A stretch of 53,954 nt of DNA, taken from NCBI GenBank assembly GCA_011763485.2, contig JAANSK020274823.1, positions 1-53,954 of the forward strand, written 5' to 3'. The DNA comes from Isoetes engelmannii (lineage: Eukaryota > Streptophyta > Lycopodiopsida > Isoetales > Isoetaceae). The notes below the pieces were generated by a model. The model was not told where the DNA came from. It searched no databases and was given only the letters and a program-made list of their open reading frames with translations. Made by a program: the position numbers and the translations under genes. Positions within the stretch are counted from its first letter, which is position 1. Each line of letters begins with the position of its first letter. Of this stretch, positions 29,718-37,021 are shown piece by piece.

Positions 29718-30106
29718 TGGACAGCTCCGCACCCGTGGACCCCGCGTTCGAGCAGGCCTGGAAGGAGCACCCGCTGTCGGCCCCTCACCCCATGCCGCTG
29801 ATCGTCCAGTCCTACAAGGATGTTGCGTACCACTTCTGGCATCGGGCCCAGGTCCAGTCGGAGGAACCCGCCGCCGACCCGCCGGCGGTATTCGAGCTCC
29901 TGGAGCGCCGACCGGTCTCTGCGCCCGCCAACGAAGGACGGGAGTACGTCGGCGTCGCGGCGATCTGCGATGACAAGGAGCGCGGCGGCGAACTGATCCT
30001 GATCGCCCCCAGTCAGGCCGTGCTGGGGCGAGTCTGGGAGTCTGCCGGCTACGGGGAGCTGAATCCGGACCAGTGCAAGCGCGTGAAGGTGCAGATCGAT
30101 GGCTAG
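29717..30106 (+). CDS. hypothetical protein, 129 aa
   Basis: The start overlaps the previous stop. The product is proline-rich with one α/β part (VGVAAICDDKERGGELILIAPSQAVLGRVWES). No family is recognised. It overlaps the next gene by eight bases. Confidence 0.6.
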   Translation: MDSSAPVDPAFEQAWKEHPLSAPHPMPLIVQSYKDVAYHFWHRAQVQSEEPAADPPAVFELLERRPVSAPANEGREYVGVAAICDDKERGGELILIAPSQAVLGRVWESAGYGELNPDQCKRVKVQIDG

Positions 30107-30860
30107 GTCGCGCGGCAACGGTGACGGCATCCTCGTCGACACCTTTCACTACCGGTTCAAGGGCCTCGAACTCGACAGCGGAACGCTGTCGGTGGATGGG
30201 GTCGACCCGGCCGACATCCGCATCCAGCTGGATGACGAGATCCCGCCGGAACCTGTCCCCCATGCCGGCAAGGTGGTCGACAAGATCGTTCCGCTCGAAC
30301 TGAGGATGCACAAGACGTTCGATCGCGACGAGTCGGGCTCCAACCGCACGGTGAAGCGGGTGACGTTCAGCCTGACCTGCGCCAATCCACCGGCCCGGGT
30401 GACCGGCACCGACATCGAGCTCCTGCGCAGTTCGATCTGGGACTTCCTCGACAAGCAGTTCGCGGTGAAGTGGACGCAGTACTACCTGGTGCGCATCGAG
30501 CCGTCCCACCTGTACATGTCGGGGCCATCGAACGGGTTGGGCTTCTCCTACGACCGGATCGAGCGCGGTGTTGCGCATGACGGCTCGCTGCTGATGCGCC
30601 AGTGGAGCCGCGGCAGTCGCGGTGGCTTCGAGGTGAAGGCGTGGCCGGGCGAGTTCAAGGACAGTCACGGCAAGCTGATGGCCTGCATCCCGGCGACCGA
30701 CGCCAATGGCCAGGCACTGGAAGAGTTCATGAAGATGATCACCCAGCTGCGAGAGCGGCTGGCGGCTTTCTTCCGGCCGGAAACGATCGAAATGACCCTC
30801 GCGAACCTGGGTGGGCTGATGAACCAGCTCTCCGACGGATCGGCCGAGCATCACACCTGA
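30099..30860 (+). CDS. hypothetical protein, 253 aa
   Basis: No family is recognised. It is a soluble α/β protein with a strand-rich N-terminal half (KGLELDSGTLSVDGVDPADIRIQLDDE, KIVPLELRMHKTF) and a helical C-terminus (FMKMITQLRERLAAFF). It is the last gene of the four-gene operon. Confidence 0.6.
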   Translation: MARSRGNGDGILVDTFHYRFKGLELDSGTLSVDGVDPADIRIQLDDEIPPEPVPHAGKVVDKIVPLELRMHKTFDRDESGSNRTVKRVTFSLTCANPPARVTGTDIELLRSSIWDFLDKQFAVKWTQYYLVRIEPSHLYMSGPSNGLGFSYDRIERGVAHDGSLLMRQWSRGSRGGFEVKAWPGEFKDSHGKLMACIPATDANGQALEEFMKMITQLRERLAAFFRPETIEMTLANLGGLMNQLSDGSAEHHT

Positions 30861-30914
30861 TCGGCCTGGAAGGCTGCCGATATCCTTGACGCTGATGAGT
30901 GCCACGGGGGAACC

Positions 30915-31076
30915 ATGACGGACGAACACAAGGCGGGGACCGCAGGAACGAAGGGCAGGGCCTGGCTGGCCGCCGTGAACCAGAAGTGGCGGGAATTCCG
31001 GTGTGCCCACGTTCTTCGTTCCTGGGGCTACAGCTACGGCTGTACGAAGTGCGGCGGCAGCTGGGGCGCGCACTGA
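30915..31076 (+). CDS. zinc-finger microprotein, 53 aa
   Basis: A short gene with GGGGGA before the ATG. Its stop overlaps the next start (TGATG at 31074-31078), the coupling style of this window. The product has FRCAHVLRSWGYSYGCTKCGGSW, a C/H plus CxxC zinc-finger-like group. GATATC-like sequence and TTGACG lie just upstream. Confidence 0.6.
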   Translation: MTDEHKAGTAGTKGRAWLAAVNQKWREFRCAHVLRSWGYSYGCTKCGGSWGAH

Positions 31077-31720
31077 TGGCGGCGACGAGCGGATTCGCTG
31101 ACCGCTTCATCGAGCTCCTGGCGTCGACGGCCGCAACCCCGGGGCTGTTCGATCCCTGGAGCATGGGCAACGTTGATGATGCGCCCGGGAACGGGCCGAC
31201 GGCCCGCGTCGCCCGGCTGCGACTGCATGTGTCGTCACCGGAGATTCGCTGGGTGGCCTGTGGCGAAGCCCCGGGGTACCAGGGTGCCCGCTGCAGCGGC
31301 ATGGCCTTCACCTCCGAAGCGCTGCTGATGGACGGTGCGATCCCTCGATTGCCGGCCCCAGGTCGGTTGAGCACCCGGGCGCTGCCCTGGAGCGAGCCCT
31401 CGGCCCGGATCTTGTGGGGGCTGTTCTACAAGTACGGAATGGCCGAGCACACCCTGTTGTGGAACGCCTGCCCCTTCCACCCGTTCGCGGACAGCCCGCT
31501 GTCCAATCGGGCGCCGACCGCCGGCGAAGTCCGGTTGGGACTGCCGCTGCTGGAGCTGCTGGCTCGGGAACACCCGAAAGCGCGCTTCCTGGCGATCGGC
31601 AATCGTGCCGCGGCCGCGCTCGGTCAGCTGGGCATCGAGCACGTGGCGATGCGACATCCCGCCTACGGCGGCAAGAACGAGCTGGAAGCCCAGATCAAGG
31701 ACCTGATGAGGACCGACTGA
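31076..31720 (+). CDS. uracil-DNA glycosylase superfamily protein, phage type, 214 aa
   Basis: The start at 31076 is coupled to the microprotein upstream; the longer frame is a shadow. The motif GEAPGYQGARCSGMAFTSE (about 63-81) is the water-activating loop, NACPFHPFADSPLSNRAPT (about 130-148) and AIGNRAAAAL follow, and RHPAYGGKNE (about 192-201) is the final loop of the uracil-DNA glycosylase family. It would excise uracil or related damage from DNA. It is probably a maintenance function of the element, alongside the ligase. Confidence 0.8.
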   Translation: MAATSGFADRFIELLASTAATPGLFDPWSMGNVDDAPGNGPTARVARLRLHVSSPEIRWVACGEAPGYQGARCSGMAFTSEALLMDGAIPRLPAPGRLSTRALPWSEPSARILWGLFYKYGMAEHTLLWNACPFHPFADSPLSNRAPTAGEVRLGLPLLELLAREHPKARFLAIGNRAAAALGQLGIEHVAMRHPAYGGKNELEAQIKDLMRTD

Positions 31721-32070
31721 TGACCAAGCCCACGAAACCGATCGACAAGCCGCCCGTCCCGCCCACGCCGGCGATGCGCAAGGAAGCCATCCTGCTGGCT
31801 GACGACTTCTATACCCATCAGATCTTGAGCTACGGTTATCCGGTGCCGCCGGCACGCAATGGGCGCCATCGAGGCGGGCTGCTGGGGGACGATGGCCGTC
31901 AGGTGAAGCGCATTGAGGACGCCTGTTCCGAGCTCGCCGACGCCTACGAGTGGTTGTCCAAGCGCAACCTGGTCGAGCTCGGCCGCAACCGTCATGGGGT
32001 GTACCTCGAACTCTGTCTCGATCGCCGCGGGTTGGGCGAACGGGACAGCCTGTCGGAGGCGAGACGGTGA
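31720..32070 (+). CDS. hypothetical protein, 116 aa
   Basis: The start overlaps the glycosylase stop by one base. The product begins with a proline/lysine-rich tail, then a helical region (RKEAILLADDFYTHQILSYG) and RQVKRIEDACSELADAYEWLSKRNLVELG ... GVYLEL, which looks like a small winged-helix domain. It could be a DNA-binding accessory of the glycosylase operon. Confidence 0.6.
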   Translation: MTKPTKPIDKPPVPPTPAMRKEAILLADDFYTHQILSYGYPVPPARNGRHRGGLLGDDGRQVKRIEDACSELADAYEWLSKRNLVELGRNRHGVYLELCLDRRGLGERDSLSEARR

Positions 32071-32318
32071 AGGCCTGGTTTCTGGATGAGAGCACGATCT
32101 GGGCGGGTGACACGCTCGAACAGGCGAAGGACGTCTACTTCGTCGCAACCGGGCATCGGGTGCTCGATGAGGATGTCCGCGAGGTGGGTGACGCGATTCT
32201 CGACACCTCCTTCGAGGAGATTGACGAGAACGAGCAGCCCACCGGCGAGTTCAAGACGCTGCGGGAAAGTCTCGCGGAGCTGGCGGAGCCGGGGCTGCTG
32301 TGCCCCTGGGATTATTGA
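32067..32318 (+). CDS. hypothetical protein, 83 aa
   Basis: A GTG start overlaps the upstream stop (GTGA). The protein (KAWFLDESTIWAGDTLEQAKDVYFVATG ...) resembles small phage proteins that open with a β-hairpin and 'A.TLEqA'. It is acidic. Its stop overlaps the TTG of the next gene. Confidence 0.6.
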   Translation: MKAWFLDESTIWAGDTLEQAKDVYFVATGHRVLDEDVREVGDAILDTSFEEIDENEQPTGEFKTLRESLAELAEPGLLCPWDY

Positions 32319-32467
32319 GGCTCGATCTCCGCAGCCCGGTCGCCTGCTCGCGGCAGGACTGCGCCTGGAGCGGCCTGGTGGCGGACACCGGTGACGACTG
32401 CAGCGCGCCGGCATGTCCGATTTGCGGGTACGCGGCAGTGCCAGTAGCGGAGGATGCGCTGCCGTAA
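32315..32467 (+). CDS. zinc-ribbon microprotein, 50 aa
   Basis: The frame begins with a TTG overlapping the previous stop and ends just before shared promoter 12. It encodes CSRQDCAWSGL ... CPICGYAAVP, a plausible zinc ribbon with two cysteine pairs. The TTG start is unusual, but coupling and the cysteine pattern support it. Confidence 0.5.
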   Translation: MRLDLRSPVACSRQDCAWSGLVADTGDDCSAPACPICGYAAVPVAEDALP

Positions 32468-32470
32468 CGG

Positions 32471-32521
32471 TTGAATTTTGAATTGGTAAAAAGTACAATA
32501 AACGCATTCAGCAACGGAGAA
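32471..32521 (+). promoter_or_regulatory. shared promoter/leader, copy 12 (variant)
   Basis: TTGAAT (32471-32476), 17-bp spacer with AATTGGTAAAAAG, TACAAT (32494-32499), 6 bp, variant box ATTCAGCAA (32506-32514), then CGGAGA. Confidence 0.75.
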
Positions 32522-32528
32522 TGCGTCG

Positions 32529-33419
32529 ATGACTGCCGAAGTGACCCTTACGATGTCCGTTGCCCGGGCCCAGGCCGTCAAGTCGGCGCTGGAGCTGTTC
32601 TCCCGGCTCTCGATCGGCCAGATCGAATCCGTGACCGAGATGCTTCGGCATGGCGACATCCCGCGGCGCGGCGATAGCGCATCCCCTCGCGCGTTGCCGA
32701 CGATCGACCAGATCGAGTCGATCGACGCCCTCCTGATGGAAGCCAAGTCGATCCTGGGCTACAGCCGCGGCGGCTCGCTGGGCGTTGGCAATCCCCATGT
32801 GACCGAGGCCGGCCACCTAGCCTGGGAGACGTACAAGGAGCTGTCCCGGGCGTTGGCCGTGCATCGGAACCCGGCGCCGAGCTTCCGGGGTGTGGATTAC
32901 GACGGCAACCTGCTGCGCTACACCCAGGAACCGCTCCCGGTGGCGACGGTTCAGGAGGCGGCAGCCCAACCGCGCCTGACCTGTCCGGACCAGGGCACCT
33001 GCCATCACCGATGCGTGACGCCCTGCGCTCGACGCGACCGGCTGGGGTGCTCCCCGCTGTCCGGGAGCGGTCTGGATGAACGCTGGCAGCCCATCGCTGT
33101 TAGTGACGACGGCGTGATGCCGTCGGAGCTGGAGCGAAATATGGCCCGTCCAGTTAAAAAAGTTGATGGACTATCCAATGGAGCCTGCAGGGCTTTAATC
33201 AGGCTTGCGCTGCAGGACCGCATGAATCCGAAACACGATGGGTATGCTTGGGCAGGCAATCACGGCGCCGTTCTTGTTCGGCGCGGATACGCAAAGCGTC
33301 TAGGCTTGGACGGCGAGGGGATGACTTGTTTCGTGGCTACGGCTGAAGGACTGGAATTAGGCCTTCGCTTGCATCGCGAAACAATGACAAACATCGCCAA
33401 TGCGGACGCGCAGTCGTGA
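32529..33419 (+). CDS. composite hypothetical protein, 296 aa
   Basis: The N-terminal part (about 1-135) is a helical domain with a start (SVARAQAVKSALELFSRLSIGQIE) that I have seen in phage proteins. Residues about 150-180 have a cysteine/histidine cluster (CPDQGTCHHRCVTPCARR). From about residue 200 (base 33120) composition drops visibly in GC and the domain changes (SNGACRALIRLALQDRMNPKHDG ... GAVLVRRGYAKRLGL), suggesting a spliced-on module. The start is certain. The last four bases overlap the methyltransferase start. Confidence 0.65.
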   Translation: MTAEVTLTMSVARAQAVKSALELFSRLSIGQIESVTEMLRHGDIPRRGDSASPRALPTIDQIESIDALLMEAKSILGYSRGGSLGVGNPHVTEAGHLAWETYKELSRALAVHRNPAPSFRGVDYDGNLLRYTQEPLPVATVQEAAAQPRLTCPDQGTCHHRCVTPCARRDRLGCSPLSGSGLDERWQPIAVSDDGVMPSELERNMARPVKKVDGLSNGACRALIRLALQDRMNPKHDGYAWAGNHGAVLVRRGYAKRLGLDGEGMTCFVATAEGLELGLRLHRETMTNIANADAQS

Positions 33420-34219
33420 AGGCGCCCCTCGACCAGTACTTCACCCCGATGTGGGCGGCCGAGGCCCTGGTGGAGCGGTTCATGCCGCACCTGGGTGCCG
33501 GCGACCTGGTGGTGGAGCCGACCTGTGGGGAAGGGCCGTTCCTGAATGCGATCCGCCCCGAGATTCCAGCCTTCGGCGTGGAGGTTGACCCGGTGCTGGC
33601 CGATCGCGCCCGGGCGAACACCGGCCGCACGGTGATCACCGGCGATTTCCGCACGGTGCCGATCGCACTCCAGCCGACGGCGCTGATCGGCAACCCGCCG
33701 TTCAAGGCCAGGATTTTCGACGGCATCCTCGATCGCGCACACGAGTTGCTGCCCGAGGGCGCGCTCGCCGGTTTCATCCTGCCCGCCTACCTGCTGCAGA
33801 CACCCAGCCGCGTCGACGCCTACGCCCGGCGTTGGTCGATGACGGTCGAGCTGCTGCCGCGCACGCTGTTCCAGCGGCTCTCGAAGCCCCTGGTGTTCTG
33901 CCTGTTCCGCAAGGGGCAGGACCGGGTGATGGTCGGGTTTGCGCTTTACCGGGAAGCCCGAAGCCTGGACACCCTGGCGCCGCACTACGCCGCCGCGGCG
34001 ACGGCCGTGTCCGGCTCGGCGTGGGCGTCGGCCGTGCTCAAGGCGATCGTCAACCTGGGTGGCGAGACGGATCTCCAGACGCTCTACCGGGCGATGGAGC
34101 GGGGCCGGCCGACGGGGAACCAGTGGTGGAAGGACAAGGTTCGCCAGATCGTTCAGCGCGACCCCTTCGTTCGCACCGGGGCCGGGCGATACGCCGTGGC
34201 CCTTCAGCAGGCAGCCTGA
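33416..34219 (+). CDS. N6-adenine-type DNA methyltransferase, 267 aa
   Basis: It transfers methyl from S-adenosylmethionine to DNA. Motif I is VVEPTCGEGPFL (about 32-43), and the catalytic NPPF is at 93-96. The order I then IV places it in the γ/Eco57I-like group. The C-terminal part may be target recognition. A GTG start overlaps the preceding gene. No restriction nuclease follows, so it probably marks or protects the element's DNA or controls expression. Confidence 0.8.
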   Translation: MKAPLDQYFTPMWAAEALVERFMPHLGAGDLVVEPTCGEGPFLNAIRPEIPAFGVEVDPVLADRARANTGRTVITGDFRTVPIALQPTALIGNPPFKARIFDGILDRAHELLPEGALAGFILPAYLLQTPSRVDAYARRWSMTVELLPRTLFQRLSKPLVFCLFRKGQDRVMVGFALYREARSLDTLAPHYAAAATAVSGSAWASAVLKAIVNLGGETDLQTLYRAMERGRPTGNQWWKDKVRQIVQRDPFVRTGAGRYAVALQQAA

Positions 34220-34226
34220 GGCGGCC

Positions 34227-34601
34227 ATGAAGATCGCCTTCACGCCAGAGTGGTGCGCAACGATGGCCTCGATCGAGGGCGATGCCGCCATCGGCGCCGG
34301 GTGCCTTGCTCGGTCCGACGCTGAGCCTCAACTGCCGATTCGGGTCGAGCGAGATCCCGAATCTCCCGGGCACTTTCGGCTGTACGACCAGGCCGGCGCC
34401 GCGCTGTCGGTGAATGGCGAGCAGCTTTGCGTCGCGCCGGCGGGCGATCACACCCGCTTCGATACCTGGGAGGAGCCGGCGGCGATCCGGGATCGGGTCA
34501 ATGGGGCCGGCACCTGGGAGCTCCCAAGGTTGATGCCAGGGAAGTCAACACCGTTTGCCGTCGATTCGATCCCCCTTGGACTGGCAATGGAGGACGAGTG
34601 A
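34227..34601 (+). CDS. hypothetical protein, 124 aa, 3' end homologous to 35664-35774
   Basis: It starts seven bases after the methyltransferase stop. Its C-terminal segment (TWEEPAAIRDRVNGAGTWELP, about 83-103) is nearly matched by a fragment 1.2 kb downstream, so this gene seems to have been interrupted or to have acquired a new end. The rest (IRVERDPESPGHFRLYDQAG) is a β-rich domain. No family is recognised. Confidence 0.6.
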   Translation: MKIAFTPEWCATMASIEGDAAIGAGCLARSDAEPQLPIRVERDPESPGHFRLYDQAGAALSVNGEQLCVAPAGDHTRFDTWEEPAAIRDRVNGAGTWELPRLMPGKSTPFAVDSIPLGLAMEDE

Positions 34602-35038
34602 GCCAGGATTATTTTCCCGAGAAAATGATGAGCCGGCCCGAACTCAAGCGCGCTGGCCGCCTGGTGGCGAACCTTGATCGCGCATTGATGGCGCGCATAG
34701 GTACAACCGGGGTCGATGGTTCGGATCGCGCGTTGCGAGACCGATGGCACCAGGATCTCACCGATTTGTCTGCCGGGGTCTGGGAGCGCGTAGTGGGGCT
34801 GGAGGTGTATTCCGTGGTCCACATCGATCGAGGGGACTACCAGTGCCGGTTCCAGATGCTGGAAATCGAGCTCATGAGATTGGGTGGAGGAGCTCAAGGA
34901 TGGAGCTGGACGCTTAATGGTCGCTTGTTGCGGCGCGATGGCACGCTTGGATCGAAGTCCGGGGGGATCGGCTTCCGCAGTGCGGATATTCAGCGCCGCC
35001 ACCTGGATGGCATCTGGCGAGAATTGGAAGCGCTATGA
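34598..35038 (+). CDS. hypothetical protein, 146 aa (inserted cassette)
   Basis: A GTG start overlaps the upstream stop. It encodes a soluble protein with a helical N-terminus (MMSRPELKRAGRLVANLDRAL) and a β-rich C-terminal half (YSVVHIDRGDYQCRFQMLEIEL). With the next gene it forms a lower-GC cassette between two related gene-3' ends. Its partner is a nucleotidyltransferase-like protein. Function unknown. Confidence 0.6.
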   Translation: MSQDYFPEKMMSRPELKRAGRLVANLDRALMARIGTTGVDGSDRALRDRWHQDLTDLSAGVWERVVGLEVYSVVHIDRGDYQCRFQMLEIELMRLGGGAQGWSWTLNGRLLRRDGTLGSKSGGIGFRSADIQRRHLDGIWRELEAL

Positions 35039-35694
35039 ACCTGATTCCTGGAAAGCTGGTGTTCGGGGTCGCGCCGGCGTTGCTGATCGACTGCGCTCGG
35101 CAGATTCATGACGTTTTTTTCGACGAGGATAGGGAATCGATCACCGTCGAGAAATTCAGTCGTTGGCTGGGTGCACCGGTTCGGGAATCCAGACCGGTAT
35201 TCGAGGCCATGCAGCAGGACGGGTATTTCGAAACGAAGGAAGACGGGCGAATCGTCCGTACCACCAAGGTGAGCCAGCTTGCACTCGCCAAGTTGTCCCC
35301 CGGCATTCCTCGGGCAGAGGCGGAAAAGCTGTTGGCCGAGATTGTCAGCAAGGCGAAGTGGATTAACGAGCGGCCGAACGAGTTCGACAATCGAATTTTG
35401 CGTCTGGTGGTTTTCGGCTCTTTCCTCAGTGAAAAGCCACTGCTGGGTGATCTGGACATCGGGCTGGAAATGCAGTCGCTGAAGATGCCTCGCGGGCACT
35501 TGAATATTCGCAAGCCCATGTATCCCACCCATCAAGAAGCGATCGACAGTCGTCGCACCATTACGGCGCTGAAGCTACGTCAGCCGAACAAAATCAGCAT
35601 TCACAGCGTTGAGGAGGTCGAATCTCTGAATACGCCATCCGTCGTGATCTTCACGGCGGCGCCGGTTTCAAAACCAGGGATGAGCCGGCGGTGA
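35035..35694 (+). CDS. winged-helix/nucleotidyltransferase-like protein, 219 aa
   Basis: An N-terminal winged-helix-like region (about 40-85, VEKFSRWLGAPVRESRPVFEAMQQDGYFE) is followed by VVFGSFLSEKPLLGDLDIGLEM (about 124-145), the GS-x9-DxD motif of minimal nucleotidyltransferases. Such HTH-NTase proteins occur in toxin-antitoxin-like and defence loci; whether it is active is not known. Its last 10 residues (VSKPGMSRR) read into the 3' homologous segment. It is less GC-rich than its surroundings. Confidence 0.65.
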   Translation: MNLIPGKLVFGVAPALLIDCARQIHDVFFDEDRESITVEKFSRWLGAPVRESRPVFEAMQQDGYFETKEDGRIVRTTKVSQLALAKLSPGIPRAEAEKLLAEIVSKAKWINERPNEFDNRILRLVVFGSFLSEKPLLGDLDIGLEMQSLKMPRGHLNIRKPMYPTHQEAIDSRRTITALKLRQPNKISIHSVEEVESLNTPSVVIFTAAPVSKPGMSRR

Positions 35695-35774
35695 TCTGCG
35701 ATCGGGTCAATGCGACCGGCAGCTGGCGGCATCCCGAGTGGGTGGCGACGCGATCGTCTCTCAAGCCTCTCTGA
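35664..35774 (+). pseudogene. fragment homologous to the 3' end of 34227-34601
   Basis: In this frame the DNA encodes FKTRDEPAVICDRVNATGSW..., matching FDTWEEPAAIRDRVNGAGTW of the gene at 34227-34601, then a distinct short tail to the stop at 35772-35774. It has no start codon and overlaps the preceding gene. It looks like the displaced original end of that gene or a donor-derived remnant. Confidence 0.6.
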
Positions 35775-35800
35775 TCCCGCTCTTCTATCTCGAGGTCCCC

Positions 35801-36214
35801 GTGAAGGAAATCCAATATCCCCTGACGGTCCAGAAGCTCACCCTGGCCGGGACTGAACCGATCCGGCCGAAGCTGCTGTTCGGCGGCAAGTGCGGCGACA
35901 TGGTGGCGGTCCGGCCTTGCGCCCCGTCCTACGAGGGCAAGACCTTCCTGGGGGTGCTGATCGGCGATGTCGCGGTGGGCCTTTCGGGCAGCTTCAACGA
36001 AGCATCGGGAGAGCTGACGATCCGGACCGGCCCCTACAACCCGGCCATCCTCATCCCGGATCGCAATGTCCTCGTCTATGGCTACGAGAGCTGGTGGGGT
36101 CAGATCCGCGACGAGACGCAGCTCCGCGAGATCACCGACGGCGACATCGCCAACGTCTGGTACGTGAAGGCACTGCAGCAGCTGCAGACGGCCGAGGCGG
36201 AAGACGTCGACTGA
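35801..36214 (+). CDS. hypothetical protein, 137 aa
   Basis: The GTG at 35801 is chosen because GAGGT precedes it; an alternative GTG at 35738 lies inside the remnant. The protein is a β-rich unit (QYPLTVQKLTLAGTEPIRPKLLFGGKCGDMVAVRPC, FLGVLIGDVAVGLSGSF) ending acidic. I recall similar proteins from plasmids but cannot name a family. Confidence 0.65.
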   Translation: MKEIQYPLTVQKLTLAGTEPIRPKLLFGGKCGDMVAVRPCAPSYEGKTFLGVLIGDVAVGLSGSFNEASGELTIRTGPYNPAILIPDRNVLVYGYESWWGQIRDETQLREITDGDIANVWYVKALQQLQTAEAEDVD

Positions 36215-36263
36215 TCAGCTTCGGGTCGGCGGGATATCGCGGGTCGAAACCTGGATCTGTCCC

Positions 36264-36659
36264 ATGAGCAAACCTGCATCTGTTGGCGCCTTGCCGGGCG
36301 CTCTTGGCTACTACTGGCTGTGCCCCGGTCCCGGGTCCCGGCTGGCCCGGTGTATCTGCGAGCGACGGCAAGGGGAGGCGTTCATGCGACTCCCGGATGG
36401 CAGCCTCCTCGACGCCGCGCTGTCGACCGATCGCTTCTTCGGGCCGCTTCCGCCGCCCGACAACCGCTACACCCTGTACTGGCGTGACGGCACCCGGCAG
36501 GTCGTTGAAGGCGAGACCCTGGGGGATGCGATGGCCAATGCCGGCATGGCCGGTGCCAACCCCTTTCGCGTGCTTGCAGTGCCCGGCGACGATCACGGCT
36601 ACATCTGGGATTCGGAGCGGAGGGACTGGCTGAAGAAGGCGGCTGAGACTGCGCTCTGA
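36264..36659 (+). CDS. hypothetical protein, 131 aa (start uncertain)
   Basis: The annotated ATG has a weak ribosome site. A second ATG at 36384 has GGGGAGG and would give a 91-residue protein beginning MRLPDGSLLDAAL. The conserved-looking part (NRYTLYWRDGTRQVVEGETLGDAMANAGM ... FRVLAVPGDD) lies after this internal start, so the shorter form may be the real one. GATATC lies upstream at 36230-36235. Confidence 0.55.
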   Translation: MSKPASVGALPGALGYYWLCPGPGSRLARCICERRQGEAFMRLPDGSLLDAALSTDRFFGPLPPPDNRYTLYWRDGTRQVVEGETLGDAMANAGMAGANPFRVLAVPGDDHGYIWDSERRDWLKKAAETAL

Positions 36660-36660
36660 A

Positions 36661-36712
36661 TTGCGTTTGCAATTGCGATAAAGCACAATAACGACCGGTC
36701 AGCAAAGGAGGT
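36661..36712 (+). promoter_or_regulatory. shared promoter/leader, copy 13 (variant)
   Basis: TTGCGT (36661-36666), 17-bp spacer with AATTGCGATAAAG, CACAAT (36684-36689), 7 bp, variant box GGTCAGCAA (36697-36705), then AAAGGAGG. It is the most diverged -10. Confidence 0.7.
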
Positions 36713-36716
36713 CCCT

Positions 36717-36797
36717 GTGCGCAACATGGTCGCAGTACCGAAGGATGGAGAGGCAGCCAAGAGCTGGAAGCGCAGCGACCAGGTGGCCGCATCATGA
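36717..36797 (+). CDS. leader-type small protein, 26 aa
   Basis: A GTG start with AAAGGAGG six bases upstream opens a short frame (MRNMVAVPKDGEAAKSW...) that ends overlapping the next ATG (ATGA). Its position directly behind a shared promoter suggests a translated operon leader or a real microprotein. Confidence 0.5.
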   Translation: MRNMVAVPKDGEAAKSWKRSDQVAAS

Positions 36798-37021
36798 TGA
36801 CCGTCACCGACCGTCCAGGCGCGCTTCCGTCGAGCCAGATCCGTTCCTTGTTCGAGCGATCCGTCCAGTCGACCCCTGCGCTGTCCAGCGTGTACCCCCT
36901 CGAGGTCGCGAACCTCGACGGTGCGTTCATCCACTACCGCAACCCGGAGACGCAGAATCTCTGGGTCGGGTTCTCGCTCGGCATGCGCTGTGCTGAACGC
37001 ATGGCCAAGGTGCAGCCGTAA
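36794..37021 (+). CDS. hypothetical protein, 75 aa
   Basis: It is coupled to the small leader gene upstream and overlaps the methyltransferase start by one base. The sequence is mixed with no clear family (VYPLEVANLDGAFIHYRNPETQNLWVGFSLG). It may assist the methyltransferase, but nothing shows this directly. Confidence 0.6.
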   Translation: MMTVTDRPGALPSSQIRSLFERSVQSTPALSSVYPLEVANLDGAFIHYRNPETQNLWVGFSLGMRCAERMAKVQP

